Shown: positions 45,869-54,926 of the stretch, piece by piece | Layout of the letters: every line of letters begins with the position of its first letter | Numbering within the stretch: position 1 is the stretch's first letter | NCBI RefSeq assembly: GCF_000026985.1 | Contig: NC_017390.1 | Span: 3,773,257-3,837,256, forward strand | Length of the DNA stretch: 64,000 nucleotides | DNA from: Erwinia pyrifoliae DSM 12163 | Lineage (GTDB): Bacteria; Pseudomonadota; Gammaproteobacteria; Enterobacterales; Enterobacteriaceae | Direction of reading: 5' to 3' | Translations under genes and position numbers: made by a program | Notes under the pieces: model-generated | What the model saw: only the letters and a program-made list of their open reading frames with translations | What the model was told of the DNA's origin: nothing | The model's database searches: none

Positions 45869-47374
45869 ATGAAATTACGTAGGAAGCGTGTTAAGCCTAT
45901 CGGATTAAAGGACGTCACCATTATTGACGATGCCAGATTACGTAAGGCGATTACAGCTGCCTCATTGGGCAATGCCATGGAGTGGTTCGACTTTGGCGTT
46001 TATGGTTTTGTTGCCTACGCACTGGGGCAAGTTTTCTTCCCCGGCGCCGATCCAGGGACGCAGATGATTGCCGCCCTGGCAACCTTCTCCGTGCCCTTCC
46101 TGATCCGCCCGTTAGGCGGCCTGTTCTTTGGGTCGCTGGGGGATAAATACGGCCGCCAGAAAATACTGTCGATAACCATTATTATCATGTCGGTCAGTAC
46201 GTTCTGTATTGGTTTAATCCCGTCTTATGCCTCGATTGGTATCTGGGCACCGATCCTGCTATTGCTGTGTAAAATGGCGCAGGGCTTCTCGGTGGGTGGT
46301 GAATATACCGGGGCTTCCATCTTCGTTGCTGAATACTCACCGGATCGCAAACGTGGCTTTATGGGCAGCTGGCTGGACTTCGGTTCCATCGCCGGATTTG
46401 TGCTGGGTGCCGGACTGGTGGTGCTGATTTCAGCGGTTATCGGTGAAGCGAGTTTCCTTGAATGGGGCTGGCGTATTCCGTTCTTCGTGGCGCTACCGCT
46501 GGGTATCATCGGGCTTTATCTGCGCCACGCGCTTGAAGAGACTCCGGCGTTCCAGCAGCATGTCGACAAGCTGGAAAAGGGCGATCGGGAAGGATTGGCC
46601 GATGGGCCGCAAGTCTCATTTAAAGAGATTGCCACTAAGCACTGGAAAAGCCTGCTGGCCTGCATCGGTCTGGTGATTGCCACCAACGTGACCTATTACA
46701 TGCTGCTGACCTACATGCCGAGCTACCTGTCGCATAACCTCCATTATTCGGAAGATCATGGCGTGATGATCATTATCGCCATTATGTTGGGGATGCTGTT
46801 TGTGCAGCCGGTGATGGGCCTGATGAGCGACAAATTCGGTCGTCGCCCGTTTGTTATTATCGGCAGTATCGCGCTGCTGACGCTGTCAGTACCGTGCTTT
46901 ATGCTGATCAACAGCGGCGTGATGGGTCTGATTTTTGCCGGGCTGCTGACGCTGGCGGTGATCCTTAACAGCTTCACCGGGGTCATGGCATCAAGCCTGC
47001 CGGCGATGTTCCCCACTCATATCCGCTACAGTGCGCTGGCCAGTGCCTTTAACATCTCGGTGCTGGTTGCCGGCCTGACGCCGACCGCTGCCGCCTGGCT
47101 GGTAGAAACGACCAGCAATTTGTATATGCCAGCTTATTATCTGATGGTCGTCGCGGTGATTGGTCTGGTAACCGGGATTATGATGAAGGAAACGGCCAAT
47201 CTGCCGCTGCGTGGCGCTGCGCCTGCGGCTTCGGATATGGCTGAAGCGAAAGAGATCCTGCAGGAACATCACGATAATATCGAACATAAGATCGCAGATA
47301 TTAACGAGCAGATCGCTGAGCTTGAAGCAAAACGCTCGCATCTTATTTATCAACATCCGCGTATCAACGAGTAA
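45869..47374 (+). CDS. proP: Osmosensing proline/betaine-H+ symporter ProP
   Basis: MFS transporter that accumulates proline, glycine betaine and other osmolytes when osmolality rises. 501 residues from the ATG at 45869 (500 in E. coli), with AGGG upstream. Very close match: AITAASLGNAMEWFDFGVYG, GDKYGRQKILSI, MAQGFSVGGEYTGASIF. The C-terminal ~45 residues form the heptad coiled coil (EHKIADINEQIAELEAKRSHL) that tunes osmosensing. Genomic placement differs from E. coli, where it lies by basRS. Confidence 0.96.
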   Translation: MKLRRKRVKPIGLKDVTIIDDARLRKAITAASLGNAMEWFDFGVYGFVAYALGQVFFPGADPGTQMIAALATFSVPFLIRPLGGLFFGSLGDKYGRQKILSITIIIMSVSTFCIGLIPSYASIGIWAPILLLLCKMAQGFSVGGEYTGASIFVAEYSPDRKRGFMGSWLDFGSIAGFVLGAGLVVLISAVIGEASFLEWGWRIPFFVALPLGIIGLYLRHALEETPAFQQHVDKLEKGDREGLADGPQVSFKEIATKHWKSLLACIGLVIATNVTYYMLLTYMPSYLSHNLHYSEDHGVMIIIAIMLGMLFVQPVMGLMSDKFGRRPFVIIGSIALLTLSVPCFMLINSGVMGLIFAGLLTLAVILNSFTGVMASSLPAMFPTHIRYSALASAFNISVLVAGLTPTAAAWLVETTSNLYMPAYYLMVVAVIGLVTGIMMKETANLPLRGAAPAASDMAEAKEILQEHHDNIEHKIADINEQIAELEAKRSHLIYQHPRINE

Positions 47375-47637
47375 CATTTCACCGAGGGGTACGGCGCGCT
47401 GTGCCCCCGTTCACAATGGGTACTGGTTCATGCAGCAGGCTATTTCGTGAACATGACCCTTGCTGCCTGTCCGCCGGAAACGACGACGAGTGATAGCAAT
47501 TCAGTCTAACCGGATTGATTGGCTCACTTTTTCCACGGTTAATTGAGCAGTTATGGCTCTGCCTTCGCGAAAAAACCTTTTTATTTGCCTGAGCGACTAC
47601 AATCTCCGCTGAAATCAAACCAGACATGAGGTATCAA
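47375..47637. other. proP-ahr intergenic region
   Basis: About 260 bases. No clear terminator for proP; the ahr promoter must lie in the AT-richer stretch 47510-47620. No gene seen. Confidence 0.4.
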
Positions 47638-48654
47638 ATGAAAATCAAAAGCTATGCGGCAATGAAAGCCGGACAGGCGCTGGAATGGTACGAATTCGAA
47701 GCAGCGCCGCTGGCCGCAGAAGAAGTGGAAGTCGAAGTGGAATACTGCGGCGTCTGTTACTCCGATCTGTCGATGATCGATAATTCATGGGGTATTTCTC
47801 AGTATCCAACCATTGCCGGCCATGAAGTGATTGGGCGCGTTTCCGCTCTCGGTGCTGCGGCTAAAGATAAGGGTCTGTCGCTGGGCCAGCGCGTGGGTAT
47901 TGGCTGGACGGCCAAAAGCTGCCAGCACTGTGATGCCTGTATTAACGGTGAGCAGGTTAACTGCGAACAGGGCAGTACGCCGACCGTACTGAACAACGGC
48001 GGCTTTGCCAACAAAACGCGTGCCGACTGGCAATGGGTCATTCCCCTGCCGGAAAGCCTTGACGCCGCCACTGCCGGCCCGCTGCTGTGCGGCGGCATTA
48101 CGGTATTTAAACCGTTGCTGATGAGCAATATCACCGCCACCAGCCGCGTTGGCGTGATTGGCATTGGCGGCCTTGGCCATATTGCCATCAAGATCCTGCG
48201 TGCAATGGGTGCTGAAGTGGTCGCGTTCAGTTCCAACCCGGATAAAAAACAGTCAATCCTCAATATGGGTGCCGACGAGGTGGTCAACAGCCGCGACCCG
48301 GAAGCCCTTAAGGCGCTGGCCGGCCGCTTCGATCTGATCCTTAGCACCGTATCGGTCGATCTCAACTGGAAGCCGTATTTCGACGCGCTGGCACCAAAGG
48401 GCAAATTCCACACGGTGGGTGCGGTGATGAAGCCATTCCAGGTCGGCGCGTTTGATTTGATAGCGGGTGATAAAGCGGTGACGGGTTCCTCAACAGGTTC
48501 CCCTGGCCAACTGCGATCCCTGCTGAAGCTGGCATCGCGCCGTGATATCGCGCCGCAGGTTGAATTCTTCCCGATGTCGAAAATTAACGAGGCGCTGGAC
48601 CATGTGCGCGCGGGTAAAGCCAACTTTCGCGTCGTGCTGAAAGCGGATTTCTGA
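47638..48654 (+). CDS. ahr: Zinc-dependent NADPH aldehyde reductase Ahr
   Basis: Medium-chain alcohol dehydrogenase that reduces medium- to long-chain aldehydes with NADPH. 338 residues, close to E. coli Ahr/YjgB along its length. Catalytic zinc ligands are in YCGVCYSDL and GHEVIGRV, with the structural zinc Cys cluster [15 protein letters not shown]. Cofactor motif [16 protein letters not shown] at 47638 is preceded by GAGGTATCAA; an ATG four codons earlier is less well spaced. Monocistronic by appearance. Confidence 0.92.
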   Translation: MKIKSYAAMKAGQALEWYEFEAAPLAAEEVEVEVEYCGVCYSDLSMIDNSWGISQYPTIAGHEVIGRVSALGAAAKDKGLSLGQRVGIGWTAKSCQHCDACINGEQVNCEQGSTPTVLNNGGFANKTRADWQWVIPLPESLDAATAGPLLCGGITVFKPLLMSNITATSRVGVIGIGGLGHIAIKILRAMGAEVVAFSSNPDKKQSILNMGADEVVNSRDPEALKALAGRFDLILSTVSVDLNWKPYFDALAPKGKFHTVGAVMKPFQVGAFDLIAGDKAVTGSSTGSPGQLRSLLKLASRRDIAPQVEFFPMSKINEALDHVRAGKANFRVVLKADF

Positions 48655-48823
48655 CCTTGCCTGGATGGCACAGGGCAAACAGTTAACTCAGGCTACCTGT
48701 GAAGCTGAATTAACGCCCGATGCCGGGCGACCTGCCAAGCCCAGGTCGTCCTGGCATATTTCGCCCGCCCGGCGCTGCCACCGCGATCCTCCTGCCGCGC
48801 CGTTTGAGAAGGACAAAGTGGCT

Positions 48824-49423
48824 TTATCCGGCGTGATTTAACTCATGCTGTTCTCTGCTGCATTGTGGCGACTCGCCATTTTGAATTTTGAGATAAAGAA
48901 AATTCAAAGAATGAGCCTTGTACTTATTTTTCATATTGTTGAGATGGGAATAAATCGTTTTATTACTGAGCATGAGCCGTGAAGCCATATTCGCAACGGA
49001 TAAATTCTTAAACACCAACGCCCTGATTTTCTTTTCCATATTCGTCAATGAAATACCCTGTGACTTATCCTTATGGTGGATCAGCCCTGTTAGCCAGGTA
49101 GTACATTGACCTAAGGTGATTTTTCTTAGGGTTAACGTCCGTAACTGATGCACAAAATCAGCCATGCCCAGCCTGGCATCGATTAAAAAATTATTTTCAT
49201 ACGATTCGGATGAGACATTTGATAAATCTCCAATCAGGACAAAATAGTGGCCGCCAAATAAGTCTGAGAAAGTCATGACTCGCTTCAGGGCATCTTCGGG
49301 AGATGACAGATAGCGCATGTCGATAACGACCAGTTTTTCGCACCATTCCTTCATCTTACTTTCGTTTAAAATAGTTTTTTTCACTGCAAGTTCAAAATAA
49401 ACACAGTCGCTAATAACGTGCAT
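48824..49423 (-). CDS. LuxR-family transcriptional regulator (RcsA/BglJ-like)
   Basis: 199 residues. The N-terminal ~130 residues form a receiver-like domain without recognisable phosphoacceptor logic. The C-terminal ~60 residues are a LuxR/GerE helix-turn-helix (LTNMEKKIRALVFKNLSVANMASRLMLS then NKTIYSHLNNMKNKYKA). This layout, low GC and Lys/Asn-rich composition resemble RcsA, BglJ and related regulators in enterobacteria, which act with RcsB. ATG at 49423; an in-frame TTG precedes it. Targets cannot be told; no obvious partner gene is adjacent. Probably acquired. Confidence 0.77.
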   Translation of the reverse strand: MHVISDCVYFELAVKKTILNESKMKEWCEKLVVIDMRYLSSPEDALKRVMTFSDLFGGHYFVLIGDLSNVSSESYENNFLIDARLGMADFVHQLRTLTLRKITLGQCTTWLTGLIHHKDKSQGISLTNMEKKIRALVFKNLSVANMASRLMLSNKTIYSHLNNMKNKYKAHSLNFLYLKIQNGESPQCSREQHELNHAG

Positions 49424-49750
49424 CAAAAAGCCCTTTTGCCATTTTTTAAAACGTCAATTAATCGGCGATTTCATTATGAAATGGAATAATTCAGAGCATT
49501 CTAAATTGCGGTAAAAAAGCAAACAACCACTTGGGAAAAAGATAATAAATTTTAATAAAAAAATAATAAGAAAGAATTAAACGCCTGTTTTATAAGTGAA
49601 CCTTTAATAAAGTTAAAATCTTAAAATTATTAAAAAATAAGCTTAAGGCATTTAATGGAATTAGAATGTTAATTAGCGTAATTTTGGTCTTTTCCCGTGC
49701 TGGCTCCCCTGCTGTATAAAACACATTATCCGCTAAAAGGCTGCCGCAGA
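49424..49750. other. AT-rich noncoding stretch upstream of the LuxR-type gene
   Basis: Runs of A and T dominate (49540-49670 is nearly all A/T), in sharp contrast to neighbouring GC-rich genes. No coding sequence. Such stretches are typical H-NS-silenced promoters of horizontally acquired regulators; this is inference from composition. Confidence 0.55.
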
Positions 49751-50211
49751 ATGGTACAAACGTCATCATCGTTATGGATGAAAGGATTAGGATATCGCGG
49801 CATCCCGCAGAAATAATGCCATCATTTGCGTCCGTGTCGGATTATCCATACAGGTCACGTCACCCGATCCATTTTAAATTAACGTGCTGTTCTGCTAATG
49901 GGCTATATGATATCAGCCTGTTCATTGGGCATGTCAATATCAGCTATCGCTATCGGGGCAGCCGTTTCAATCAGTTAATGAGGATAACGTTTGAGTATCG
50001 CTTTCGCTCCGTCATCGGCCAAGGTTGCCCCTTAGCGCGGCGTGGATTTGCTGCCCGCTGGGCTGGCGTTATCCAGCCGCAGCGCGGTGGCGGCCATGGC
50101 TAACGATGCGCCTTTTGGACTTTCAACCGGTATCTGGACGCAGAATGCAGCGACGGCAGATAAAATAGTGACCAGCGTGGAAGCAGCCTGCGCGACTGGT
50201 CCAGGCTGCGA
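49751..50211. other. Unassigned region, possible gene remnants
   Basis: Several short plus-strand frames with stops between them. One (about 50035-50215) reads DLLPAGLALSSRSAVAA then MANDAPFGLSTGIWTQNA, ending in a TAA at 50213-50215. I recognise no family. It looks like debris of one or more genes, ending against the oxidoreductase stop. Confidence 0.3.
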
Positions 50212-51504
50212 TTAAAACCGCGTAAAACAATAGGGTTTTGGATCGATTATCGGCGTGTACGCGGAAACGATATCTGCCGCCAGCTGTCCGGCAGCCGGGG
50301 AAGTACCGAAACCATGTCCTGAAAAACCGGTCGCCAACGTCAGTCCCGGTATACGCGCTACCGGACCGATCACCGGGTTGGAGTCTGGGGTCACGTCAAT
50401 CACTCCGGCCCAGGCATCGGCAATTTCGGCTTTCTCAAACGCCGGCCAGGCGCTGATCAGATTCGCCATCGCCTCGGCGTTCAAGGCTAAATTCGCTGGC
50501 GGGTTCATCATGCGTAAGCGTTCAAACGGTGAGCGTTGATTGGCGTGCCAGCGGCGCGGCATCGCCAAATCGCGAAGGAAATTTCTGCCAAGCGAAATGC
50601 GTAAAAAACTACGCTGGGCGCGCAGCTGCGCCAGATAACGCATCCCTATCAGCAGATGGTCCAATGTCAAAGAAGCGTCCAACGCGCCGCGCTGGGTAAT
50701 AATAAAACCGCCGTCACAATGCTTGCGGAATGAGAAGTCCGGGGCGCCTACCGCTATCTCCGTCGGCCCCTCCATCGGCGTGGTACGCAGCACGGAACAG
50801 ATCAGCGGCAGCGTGGGCAGTGAAATGCCGAGATTGCCGAGGAAACGTCGTGACCACAGCCCCCCGGCCAGCAGCACCTGCTCGCAGCGGATTTCACCTT
50901 TCTCCGTCACTACGCCACTCACCTTGCCGCCGGAGGTCACCAGCGAACGCACCGCGCAATTTTCTACTATCGTCACGCCCTTGGCGATTGCCGCTTTGGC
51001 AATCGCGCTGGAGGCCAGCGTTGGCTCCGCACGACCATCCGAGGGCGTAAAGATGCCGCCAGCCCAGGCGCCGCGCCCTCCGGGCACCCGTTGCGCAATT
51101 TGTCTTGCGCTCAGCAGGTGCGAATCCAGATTAAGATGTGCCACAGATTGCAGCCAGCCTTCATGCATCGCCATCTGCGCCTGGGTGCGGGCAATAAACA
51201 TGATGCCCGCCTGACGATAACCGACATCGTAACCGGTGCGCTGCCGCATAGCTGCCCACAGGCGATCGGATGCCTGCGCCAGTGGAATATCTTCGGCTAC
51301 ACGACTGGTTTTGCGCACCCATCCGAGATTGCGCGAAGACTGCTCCCCCGCCAGCTGCCCTTTCTCCAACAGCACTACGGGGATATGACGTTCAGCCAGC
51401 GTCAATGCGGCCGTAAGCCCGACGATCCCGCCGCCAATCACCACAACCGTGGTGGCAGAGGAAAAGGTTGATGCCGTCTGAACCGGAGTGATTGCAGGAG
51501 CCAT
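50212..51504 (-). CDS. FAD-dependent amino acid/amine oxidoreductase (DAO family)
   Basis: 430 residues. FAD-binding Rossmann motif VVVIGGGIVGLTAALTLAER at ~20-40 with the Glu of VVLLEKGQ, and a C-terminal FAD-contact segment (DVTPDSNPVIGP; GLTLATGFSGHGFGTSPAAG). It resembles D-amino acid dehydrogenase/glycine oxidase-type enzymes that oxidise a C-N bond to an imine. Together with the RidA and cyclodeaminase-like genes upstream on the same strand it forms a catabolic operon for an amine or amino acid. The substrate is unknown. Confidence 0.82.
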   Translation of the reverse strand: MAPAITPVQTASTFSSATTVVVIGGGIVGLTAALTLAERHIPVVLLEKGQLAGEQSSRNLGWVRKTSRVAEDIPLAQASDRLWAAMRQRTGYDVGYRQAGIMFIARTQAQMAMHEGWLQSVAHLNLDSHLLSARQIAQRVPGGRGAWAGGIFTPSDGRAEPTLASSAIAKAAIAKGVTIVENCAVRSLVTSGGKVSGVVTEKGEIRCEQVLLAGGLWSRRFLGNLGISLPTLPLICSVLRTTPMEGPTEIAVGAPDFSFRKHCDGGFIITQRGALDASLTLDHLLIGMRYLAQLRAQRSFLRISLGRNFLRDLAMPRRWHANQRSPFERLRMMNPPANLALNAEAMANLISAWPAFEKAEIADAWAGVIDVTPDSNPVIGPVARIPGLTLATGFSGHGFGTSPAAGQLAADIVSAYTPIIDPKPYCFTRF

Positions 51505-51524
51505 AGTGACCTTCTTAATCCGTG

Positions 51525-51950
51525 TTAAAGAGCGAGCGCGATTGTTTGCACGTCCGCCGTTGCCGCCCCGCGCCAGGCCGTCACCTCCAGCTCGACCTTA
51601 TAGACGGTAGAGCCGAGCGGCGGGCAGGTAACAGTGGTTGCCGGGTCGACGCCGCGAAACTTCTCGCCAATAATCGCCATCACCGTGGGTACGTCGCGCG
51701 GGTCCTGAATAAACACCCGTGACATCACCACATCAGCAAGCGAAGCATCAACGGCAGCCAGCGCCTGCCCGATATTGGCAAACACCTGATGGGTCTGCTC
51801 GCTGACCTCCTCCGGAATGATTTTGGTCTGGGGATGGCGTCCGGCAGTATTGGAGACAAAAATCCAGTTATCCACTGCGACAAGACGCGAATAGCTCGCC
51901 TGCTCTTCCAGAACCGATCCTGTTTTTACTTTAGTTATGCGGGTCATCAT
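51525..51950 (-). CDS. RidA family reactive enamine/imine deaminase
   Basis: 141 residues; RidA/YjgF/TdcF-type fold (WIFVSNTAGRHPQTK, QTHQVFANIGQALAAVDASLADVV, MSRVFIQDPRD, ending in KVELEVTAW). Such proteins hydrolyse reactive imines, a good match for the product of the FAD oxidase 20 bases downstream. The conserved substrate-binding Arg of canonical RidA is not obvious, so it may belong to an Rid1-7 subfamily. Two adjacent ATGs (51950, 51947); the second has better spacing to AGGA. Confidence 0.85.
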   Translation of the reverse strand: MMTRITKVKTGSVLEEQASYSRLVAVDNWIFVSNTAGRHPQTKIIPEEVSEQTHQVFANIGQALAAVDASLADVVMSRVFIQDPRDVPTVMAIIGEKFRGVDPATTVTCPPLGSTVYKVELEVTAWRGAATADVQTIALAL

Positions 51951-51964
51951 GTTTTCCTGATGGG

Positions 51965-53104
51965 TTAACTTAATACCGGGGATTCCCAGAGGTTCAGCTT
52001 CACGCCGATGCCTTTTTCCAGCGCGTTGCGATACACCACGGTGCCCCAGGCGACGTCCTCAACCGGCATACCGCCGACCGACATGATGATAATCTCTTCG
52101 TCATTCAGACGACCGGGCGCATCACCGGCGATAATCTTGCCGATGTCTTCCAGCTGCTCATGGGTCATTTTCCCTTCCGCCACCATGTCCATAAAGCGCA
52201 CGCCGATCACCGGGATAGTGTGGTGAGCAGGCTTTGGCACTTCTTCGAACCAGGCATGATAAAGCCCCGTATTGTCCAGCACCTTGCGCACATCAGCCTG
52301 TTCCATCCCCTCATCAATGTTGCACGACGCCGGCATGGCGAGGAACGCGCCGGGTTTCACCCATTCACGTTTCACCAGCGGATAAGTTGCCGGATCGCCT
52401 ATTTCACCCGAATTGCAGTAGGTAACGATATCGGCGCCGCGCACTACCTCTTCGATACTGTCGACAATCTCGATGGAGGCGATCTGTGGATAAGTGACCG
52501 TTACCCAGGAGATAAAGGAATCCAGACTCTGTTTGCCGCGCCCTTTGACTTTAATCGTGTCGATCTCAGGACAAACGGCGATAAAAGCGGCAATCACGGT
52601 TTTACCCATAACGCCCGGCCCCAGCAGACCAACCACCTTCGAGTTTTTACGGGCCAGATGACGCGCGCCCACGCCGGGTATCGCGCCGGTACGGTACGCC
52701 GACAGCAGGTTGGCCGACATATGCGCCAGCGGTGCGCCGGTTTCCACATCATTCAGGGTGAACATCAGGATCGAGCGCGGTAGCCCCTTTTCGCGGTTAG
52801 CAATATTAGAGCCGTACCACTTCACCCCGGCGGTGCAGAAGCTGCCGCCGAGATAGGCCGGCATCGCCATTAAGCGGCGGTCGGCGGTGGGTTTTGGCAT
52901 GGTCGGGAACGGGGAGTTTTCCGGGAATGTCACCATCGCGCCGTGCGAGTCATTATTTGAGCCAGCCATCCGGTAGTCCCCCTGCCAGAGCAGGCCAAAC
53001 ATCTCTTCCATGGTATCCACACAGGCTGGCATATCCGTTACCCCGGCGCGGATCATGTCCTGTTCTGAAAGATAGATAAAATCAATTTTAGTTGAGTCAG
53101 ACAT
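51965..53104 (-). CDS. Ornithine cyclodeaminase/mu-crystallin family protein
   Basis: 379 residues from the ATG at 53104 (MSDSTKIDFIYLSEQDMI). NAD(P) motif VVGLLGPGVMGKT, substrate Lys region FCTAGVKWYGSN, NRE-GLPRSILMFTLND. Databases label close relatives as tyramine oxidase subunit B, from memory; the enzymatic role is not firmly established. Start of the three-gene operon, divergent from the AraC regulator at 53282, with control sites presumably in the 177-base gap. Longer in-frame starts up to 53206 look unconserved. Confidence 0.85.
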   Translation of the reverse strand: MSDSTKIDFIYLSEQDMIRAGVTDMPACVDTMEEMFGLLWQGDYRMAGSNNDSHGAMVTFPENSPFPTMPKPTADRRLMAMPAYLGGSFCTAGVKWYGSNIANREKGLPRSILMFTLNDVETGAPLAHMSANLLSAYRTGAIPGVGARHLARKNSKVVGLLGPGVMGKTVIAAFIAVCPEIDTIKVKGRGKQSLDSFISWVTVTYPQIASIEIVDSIEEVVRGADIVTYCNSGEIGDPATYPLVKREWVKPGAFLAMPASCNIDEGMEQADVRKVLDNTGLYHAWFEEVPKPAHHTIPVIGVRFMDMVAEGKMTHEQLEDIGKIIAGDAPGRLNDEEIIIMSVGGMPVEDVAWGTVVYRNALEKGIGVKLNLWESPVLS

Positions 53105-53281
53105 GCCGATTACCCCGTTAAGTGAGTGAGTTACTCTTATTAAACGCTGCGGTACGGATTGAAAATAACGGCCGGGAAGGCAGGCTGTATTGAAGATTTG
53201 CGACATGCGGCGATATCAGCGCGCTAAAAATGGCACCCGGATTGCATCACCAGTGAGTCATCCCACTTGCAGGACTTGCCT

Positions 53282-54115
53282 ATGTCACACGCCATGCTCC
53301 CACTTTATCGTGCAGATATTCATCCCGAGCAGCCCTGGTTTGTCCTCAGCGCGGCGCAGCATTATTCGTTGATACCCGGTAGCCATCCGGCCATTTCCCA
53401 CTTCTACAGTTTTGAAGTGGCCCCGTCAGCCAGCCTGACGCTGGCGGTGCCGGACGGCTGTGTGGATATCATTTTTGATTGTGATGCGGAGCGGCCCGTG
53501 GCAAGAGTCTGCGGCACTACGCTGGAAGCGCGTAGCGCCGAGCTGTTCTGCAACCACCGTTATTTCGGCGTACGCTTTGCACCCGGCGTGATGCCGGATT
53601 TTCTTGATATCACCGCATGCGAACTGACCGATGACGAATTTGATTTTTTTGATGTGGTGCCGGACGCGCGTCACGCCTGTGAACAAATCCTTAATACTCC
53701 GCTATTTTCGCAGCAGATCGCGTTGTTTAACACCTGGTTTACCCCTCGACTGGCGCGTAAATCTTCGGCGGTCACTCATTCAGTCGTGCGAACCATCATG
53801 CAGCATAAGGGGAATATCCGGGTTGAACAGCTGGCGGCATTAAGTGGCTATACCTGTCGCACCATCCAGCGCCAGTTTCGCCAGGACACCGGCATGTCGC
53901 CCAAGGCATTTGGCCGCATGATGCGCTGCCAGGCGGCGCTGAATAACCTTCACCTGCCCGGCAATCTGTCCTGCTCCGCCCTCGCGCTGGATCTGGGATT
54001 CAGCGACCAGTCTCATTTCCTGCGCGAGTTCAAGAAACTGGTCAGCACCACCCCGCTGGACTATCAGCGTCGCACGCTGCTGGCAGCCTGGAATGACCGT
54101 ATTCGCTGCCACTGA
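53282..54115 (+). CDS. AraC-family transcriptional regulator
   Basis: 277 residues: N-terminal sensor (SFEVAPSASLTLAVPDGCVDIIFDCD; GVRFAPGVMPDF), typical of the DUF6597 group, and a C-terminal AraC DNA-binding domain with two helix-turn-helices (EQLAALSGYTCRTIQRQFRQ; LALDLGFSDQSHFLREFKK). The ATG at 53282 is chosen; an upstream TTG at 53267 is possible. Divergent orientation suggests it activates the oxidase operon in response to its substrate. Confidence 0.88.
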   Translation: MSHAMLPLYRADIHPEQPWFVLSAAQHYSLIPGSHPAISHFYSFEVAPSASLTLAVPDGCVDIIFDCDAERPVARVCGTTLEARSAELFCNHRYFGVRFAPGVMPDFLDITACELTDDEFDFFDVVPDARHACEQILNTPLFSQQIALFNTWFTPRLARKSSAVTHSVVRTIMQHKGNIRVEQLAALSGYTCRTIQRQFRQDTGMSPKAFGRMMRCQAALNNLHLPGNLSCSALALDLGFSDQSHFLREFKKLVSTTPLDYQRRTLLAAWNDRIRCH

Positions 54116-54283
54116 ACGCGAAAATTTAGCGCGTATCGGCACTAAAAAAGTGCACCTGTTGCCCCCCTGCCCTGTCCGATTTTTTCTATCCGCGCCTGTC
54201 GCTGCTGATAAATGATGCCGGTCTGTCTCGTGGCTCAGAACACCTCTTCCGGGTCTCTTTCACTGACCACTAAGGTGCTGGTC

Positions 54284-54923
54284 ATGAGCAACGCGTCCGG
54301 TTTAAGAAAAAATACTCTTGGCTTATTTTTTCTGGTGTTCTTTGTTGTGGTTGCCGCTGACCGGCGTGGTCGGCAGGTTGCCGGCGGTCATTTTCACCGG
54401 TAACGGCGGCGGCATTCCCGTTATCTGTATCATGGCCTGTGCCATTCTGATGATTTTCTCGGTGGGCGATATTGCGATGAGCCGCCACGTCAGCGACGCG
54501 GGCGCTTTCAATACCTATATTTCAAAGGGGCTGGGCGAAAACTGCGGGGCTTCGGCATCCATCGTGGCGCTGATTGCCTGTTTTTCGGTAAAGACCGCCG
54601 TGGTGTCGATGCCTGGCTTCTTCACCCAGCTCTTTTTGCAGCAGCATCCCGGTACGCATGTTCCGTGGTGGATGCTCAGTATGCTGTTTGTGGTCATTGC
54701 CTGGGTGCCGGGCATTAAGCGGGTGGAGGTTGGCGGCAAACTGCCGGGCGTGCTGATTGCACTATCCGCGATGTCTGTCACCTTTATTCTGGTGGTTAAT
54801 AATCTGCAGCGGCTTAGCGGTAGTGATTCAAAACGGGTAAGAACGATCCCGTGGTTTATCGCCATCAGCTGCGCAGAAGGCTATATGATGTCGATAAAGC
54901 GCCGGGTGCATAGCGCGGCGTGA
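54284..54923 (+). pseudogene. APC-family amino acid permease, frameshifted and truncated
   Basis: The ATG at 54284 gives MSNASGLRKNTLGLFFLVFF, then a one-base change near 54357 shifts frame (VVVAA to PLTGVVGRLPAVIFTGNGG). The second frame keeps the hallmarks of APC transporters (SVGDIAMSRHVSDAGAFNTYISKGLG) and five to six membrane segments, but ends after ~200 residues against ~450-500 usual. It lies beside the oxidase operon and AraC gene, so it was probably the uptake system for that operon's substrate. Confidence 0.85.
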
Positions 54924-54926
54924 GGG

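Noticed and set aside
49774..50103. 109-residue ORF upstream of the oxidoreductase operon
   Set aside because: No recognisable features, no ribosome site; the overlapping frames give equally poor candidates.
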